A stretch of 64,000 nucleotides of DNA, from the NCBI RefSeq assembly GCF_900105325.1, contig NZ_FNSU01000003.1, positions 3,919,501 to 3,983,500 on the forward strand. Direction: 5' to 3'. This DNA is from Pseudomonas marginalis (GTDB lineage: Bacteria; Pseudomonadota; Gammaproteobacteria; Pseudomonadales; Pseudomonadaceae). The notes below the pieces were generated by a model. That model made no database searches, was not told where the DNA came from, and was given only the letters and a program-made list of their open reading frames with translations. Made by a program: the position numbers and the translations under genes. Position 1 is the first letter of the stretch, and the number at the start of each line of letters is the position of its first letter. Of this stretch, positions 61,019 to 64,000 are shown in pieces.

Positions 61019-61705
61019 ATGTCGACGATAGCAGACAACATCGGCCAGGTTAGCCAGCGCATCCGCGCCGCAGCCGACGCCGTGCAACGTGACGCAAACA
61101 GCATCCACCTGCTGGCCGTGAGCAAGACCAAACCCGCCCAAGCCGTGCGTGAAGCCTATGCCGCCGGGATGCGTGATTTTGGCGAAAACTATCTGCAGGA
61201 GGCCCTGGGCAAGCAGGCCGAATTAACCGACCTGCCCTTGAGTTGGCACTTCATCGGCCCCATTCAATCGAACAAGACTCGCGCCATCGCCGAGAATTTC
61301 GCTTGGGTGCATTCCGTGGACCGTCTCAAAATTGCACAACGCCTGTCCGAGCAACGCCCGGTGGACCTGCCTGCGCTGAATATCTGCATCCAGGTCAATG
61401 TCAGTGGCGAGGCCAGCAAGTCCGGCTGCACCCCCGCCGACCTGCCGGCCCTGGCCAACGCCATCAGCGCCCTGCCGCGCTTGAAGCTGCGGGGCTTGAT
61501 GGCGATTCCCGAGCCGACGGACGATCGGGCCGAACAAGACGCCGCGTTTTCCAGCGTGCGCGACCTGCAAAACAACCTGAACCTGCCGCTCGACACACTT
61601 TCCATGGGCATGAGCCACGACCTTGAGTCGGCCATCGCCCAAGGCGCCACCTGGGTGCGGATCGGTACCGCCCTGTTTGGCGCCCGCGACTACGGCCAGC
61701 CATGA
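61019..61705 (+). CDS. yggS: Pyridoxal-phosphate homeostasis protein
   Basis: PLP-binding, non-enzymatic fold-type III protein that buffers PLP. The 228-residue protein has the PLP lysine at about Lys36 (LLAVSKTKP), FGENYLQEALGK and MSHDLESAIAQGATWVRIG. It is followed by proC (33-bp gap) and yggT, a common conserved cluster. Confidence 0.95.
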   Translation: MSTIADNIGQVSQRIRAAADAVQRDANSIHLLAVSKTKPAQAVREAYAAGMRDFGENYLQEALGKQAELTDLPLSWHFIGPIQSNKTRAIAENFAWVHSVDRLKIAQRLSEQRPVDLPALNICIQVNVSGEASKSGCTPADLPALANAISALPRLKLRGLMAIPEPTDDRAEQDAAFSSVRDLQNNLNLPLDTLSMGMSHDLESAIAQGATWVRIGTALFGARDYGQP

Positions 61706-61738
61706 AATGGCTGACATCCATCTAAGTAAGGACCTGTC

Positions 61739-62557
61739 ATGAGCAACACGCGTATTGCCTTTATCGGCGCCGGCAACATGGCGGCCAGCCTGATCGGCGG
61801 CCTGCGGGCCAAGGGCCTGGAAGCGGCGCAGATCCGCGCCAGCGATCCGGGCGCCGAGACCCGTGCCCGCGTCAGCGCCGAGCACGGTATCGAAACCTTC
61901 GCCGATAACGCCGAAGCCATCCAAGGTGTCGATGTGATCGTGCTGGCGGTCAAGCCACAGGCCATGAAGGCCGTGTGCGAAAGCCTGCGCCCAAGCCTTC
62001 AGCCACACCAACTGGTGGTGTCGATCGCCGCCGGTATCACCTGCGCCAGCATGAACAACTGGCTCGGCGCGCAACCGATCGTGCGTTGCATGCCCAACAC
62101 CCCGGCGCTGCTGCGCCAGGGTGTGAGCGGTTTGTACGCCACCCACGAGGTGACCGCCGAGCAACGTGACCAGGCCCAGGAACTGCTGTCCGCCGTGGGC
62201 ATCGCCCTGTGGCTGGAACAGGAGCAGCAACTGGACGCGGTCACCGCCGTGTCGGGCAGCGGCCCGGCTTACTTCTTCCTGCTGATCGAGGCCATGACCG
62301 CCGCCGGCGTGAAACTGGGCCTGCCACAGCAAGTCGCCGAGCAACTGGCCGAGCAAACCGCCCTGGGCGCCGCGAAAATGGCTGTCTCCAGTGAAGTGGA
62401 CGCTGCCGAGTTGCGCCGTCGCGTCACCTCCCCCGGCGGCACCACGCAGGCTGCCATCGAATCGTTCCAGGCCGGGGGCTTTGAAGCCCTGGTGGAAAAA
62501 GCACTGGGTGCCGCAGCACATCGTTCGGCTGAAATGGCCGAGCAGCTGGGCAAATAG
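61739..62557 (+). CDS. proC: Pyrroline-5-carboxylate reductase
   Basis: Last step of proline synthesis. The 272-residue protein has the dinucleotide motif AFIGAGNMAASLIGG and the C-terminal signature VTSPGGTTQAAIESFQAGGF. It is 25 bases upstream of yggT and follows yggS. Confidence 0.96.
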   Translation: MSNTRIAFIGAGNMAASLIGGLRAKGLEAAQIRASDPGAETRARVSAEHGIETFADNAEAIQGVDVIVLAVKPQAMKAVCESLRPSLQPHQLVVSIAAGITCASMNNWLGAQPIVRCMPNTPALLRQGVSGLYATHEVTAEQRDQAQELLSAVGIALWLEQEQQLDAVTAVSGSGPAYFFLLIEAMTAAGVKLGLPQQVAEQLAEQTALGAAKMAVSSEVDAAELRRRVTSPGGTTQAAIESFQAGGFEALVEKALGAAAHRSAEMAEQLGK

Positions 62558-62582
62558 TCGTCCCCCTACAAAGGAATAAATG

Positions 62583-63170
62583 ATGCTTGGACTCAATGAC
62601 GCCGTCATCTTCATCATCCAGACCTTGGGCAGCCTGTACCTGCTGATCGTGCTGATGCGTTTTATCCTGCAACTGGTGCGGGCGAACTTCTACAACCCGC
62701 TGTGCCAATTCGTAGTGAAGGCCACCCAACCGCTGCTCAAGCCCCTGCGTCGAGTGGTCCCGAGCATGTTCGGCCTGGACATGTCGTCGCTGGTGCTGGC
62801 GCTGCTGCTGCAGATCCTGCTGTTCGTGCTGGTCTTGATGCTCAAGGGCTACCTGCCTTACACCGTGCTGCTGTTGCCATGGGCACTGATCGGGATCTTC
62901 TCGTTGTTTTTGAAGATCATCTTCTGGTCGATGATCATCAGCGTGATCCTGTCCTGGGTCGCGCCGGGTAGCCGCAGCCCAGGTGCCGAGCTGGTGTCTC
63001 AGATCACCGAGCCGGTGCTCGCGCCGTTCCGCCGCTGGGTGCCCAACCTGGGCGGCCTGGATATTTCGCCGATCTTCGCGTTTATCGCGATCCAACTGAT
63101 ACAAGGCTGGGGCATCCCGTACCTGGCTGACTTCGCGAACATGCCCAAGGAACTGTTCGGACTGATCTGA
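62583..63170 (+). CDS. yggT: YggT family membrane protein
   Basis: The 195-residue protein has two tandem YGGT units, each two hydrophobic helices around a conserved QLVRANFYNPLCQF or SRSPGAELVSQITEPVLAPF segment. YggT proteins may take part in membrane protein assembly or osmotic balance; role uncertain. The start at 62583 (second of two tandem ATGs) is preferred by analogy with homologues; AAAGGA lies just upstream. Confidence 0.9.
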   Translation: MLGLNDAVIFIIQTLGSLYLLIVLMRFILQLVRANFYNPLCQFVVKATQPLLKPLRRVVPSMFGLDMSSLVLALLLQILLFVLVLMLKGYLPYTVLLLPWALIGIFSLFLKIIFWSMIISVILSWVAPGSRSPGAELVSQITEPVLAPFRRWVPNLGGLDISPIFAFIAIQLIQGWGIPYLADFANMPKELFGLI

Positions 63171-63179
63171 CAGGCGGAG

Positions 63180-63229
63180 CAAATGCAGGAGGGGCGGGGC
63201 GACGATTCGACTTGCTCCCTCCCACATTT
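63180..63229. repeat. REP-like hairpin between yggT and metX
   Basis: aaatgcaggaggggcggggc and a facing ctccctcccacattt form a REP hairpin related to the units at 40676 and 59872. Confidence 0.75.
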
Positions 63230-63296
63230 GGCCTTTGCTTGCCGCTGGGTGCATCGGTCTTTAGACTTACGCCTCATTTAAACGAGAGCAGGGTCG

Positions 63297-64000
63297 ATGC
63301 CAACTGCCTTCCCCCCCGATTCTGTTGGACTGGTCGTGCCCCAAGTGGCGCACTTCAGCGAACCACTGGCCCTGGCCTGTGGTCGTTCGCTGCCTGCCTA
63401 TGACCTGATTTATGAAACCTACGGCCAACTGAACGCCACGGCGAGCAATGCCGTGCTGATCTGCCACGCCCTCTCCGGTCATCATCACGCCGCTGGTTTC
63501 CACAGCGTTGACGAGCGCAAGCCTGGCTGGTGGGACAGTTGCATCGGCCCCGGCAAGCCCATCGACACCAACAAGTTCTTTGTCGTCAGCCTGAACAACC
63601 TCGGCGGCTGCAATGGCTCCACCGGCCCCAGCAGCCTCAACCCGGAAACCGGCAGGCCGTTCGGCGCCGACTTCCCCGTACTCACCGTGGAAGACTGGGT
63701 GCACAGCCAGGCGCGCCTCGCCGACCTGCTGGGTATCCGGCAATGGGCCGCGGTGATCGGCGGCAGCCTGGGCGGCATGCAGGCCCTGCAATGGACCATC
63801 ACGTATCCGGATCGCGTGCGCCATTGCCTGGCCATCGCCTCGGCGCCCAAATTGTCGGCGCAGAACATCGCCTTCAACGAAGTGGCGCGCCAGGCCATCC
63901 TCACCGATCCCGAGTTCCACGGCGGTTCGTTCCAGGAAGCCGGTGTGATCCCCAAGCGCGGCTTGATGCTGGCGCGAATGGTCGGGCACATCACCTACCT
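63297..64000 (+). CDS. metX: Homoserine O-acyltransferase MetX, 3' end outside window
   Basis: Activates homoserine for sulfhydrylation in methionine synthesis; the pseudomonad enzyme is usually a succinyltransferase. From ATG 63297 the frame begins MPTAFPPDSVGLVVPQ and has ICHALSGHHHAAG, NLGGCNGSTGPSSLNP and the nucleophile elbow IGGSLGGMQALQW (Ser157). About 234 codons are inside the window, roughly 60% of the gene. Succinyl versus acetyl preference cannot be decided by eye. No riboswitch or terminator is seen upstream. Confidence 0.95.
   Translation, partial: MPTAFPPDSVGLVVPQVAHFSEPLALACGRSLPAYDLIYETYGQLNATASNAVLICHALSGHHHAAGFHSVDERKPGWWDSCIGPGKPIDTNKFFVVSLNNLGGCNGSTGPSSLNPETGRPFGADFPVLTVEDWVHSQARLADLLGIRQWAAVIGGSLGGMQALQWTITYPDRVRHCLAIASAPKLSAQNIAFNEVARQAILTDPEFHGGSFQEAGVIPKRGLMLARMVGHITY

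Overview
The window is a GC-rich chromosomal segment of a Pseudomonas, most likely of the P. fluorescens group. This rests on gene content and order: pgk-epd-tkt-(arsR-methyltransferase)-metK, then metF/ahcY, rhlE, yceI, bioA, rsmE, chp/pil chemosensory genes, gshB-tonB-algH-ruvX-pyrR-pyrB-pyrC', pilT-yggS-proC-yggT-metX. It also rests on the ~100-bp inverted REP doublets (core gagcgagcttgctcgc) typical of that group. No rRNA, tRNA, CRISPR array, complete prophage or insertion sequence was found. Both ends cut a gene: pgk on the left, metX on the right.

Layout. 1-6.7 kb: central carbon genes pgk, epd and tkt on the minus strand face an ArsR-type regulator/methyltransferase fusion and metK; a perfect 12-bp inverted repeat lies between them. 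6.9-11.8 kb: small exported proteins around DNA ligase B, a cytochrome c', lytic transglycosylase MltA and a MAPEG protein. 11.9-17.3 kb: transporters (CPA1 antiporter, DAACS symporter, formate/nitrite family), a LysR/VOC pair and an acyl-CoA thioesterase. 17.4-20.1 kb: a sigma70 promoter, an SAH riboswitch, ahcY and metF. Together with metK and the terminal metX this gives the window a strong methionine/SAM theme. 20.2-28.1 kb: two poorly characterised genes, rhlE with a long structured leader, yceI-cybB, bioA and rsmE. 28.2-31.7 kb: a D-glutamate utilisation locus (dguCBA with divergent dguR). 31.7-40.5 kb: haemolysin-III protein, mdcR, the malonate transporter madLM and a complete, tightly overlapped malonate decarboxylase operon mdcABCDEGH.

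40.5-42.4 kb is the one clearly accessory patch. It holds an inverted repeat, a frameshifted DUF6124 gene, a minus-strand structured RNA candidate ending in a terminator, a higBA toxin-antitoxin pair and another inverted repeat. 42.4-52.2 kb encodes the type IV pilus Chp chemosensory system (pilGHIJ-chpA-chpC) without pilK or chpB. 52.4-64 kb holds gshB, tonB, algH, ruvX, pyrimidine genes including a dihydroorotase homologue that has lost catalytic residues, a TM2 protein, an NlpC/P60 hydrolase, pilT without pilU, yggS-proC-yggT and the start of metX.

No wholly new multi-gene system is evident. The observations most worth following are: two apparently independent SAH/SAM-linked control devices in one neighbourhood; a signal-peptide-like N-terminus on DNA ligase B, which sits between two small exported proteins; the structured RNA/higBA accessory patch with a micro-ORF overlapping higB; and the leader of rhlE. 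Coordinates and starts were read by eye; all family assignments are from recognition of sequence motifs, not from database searches.
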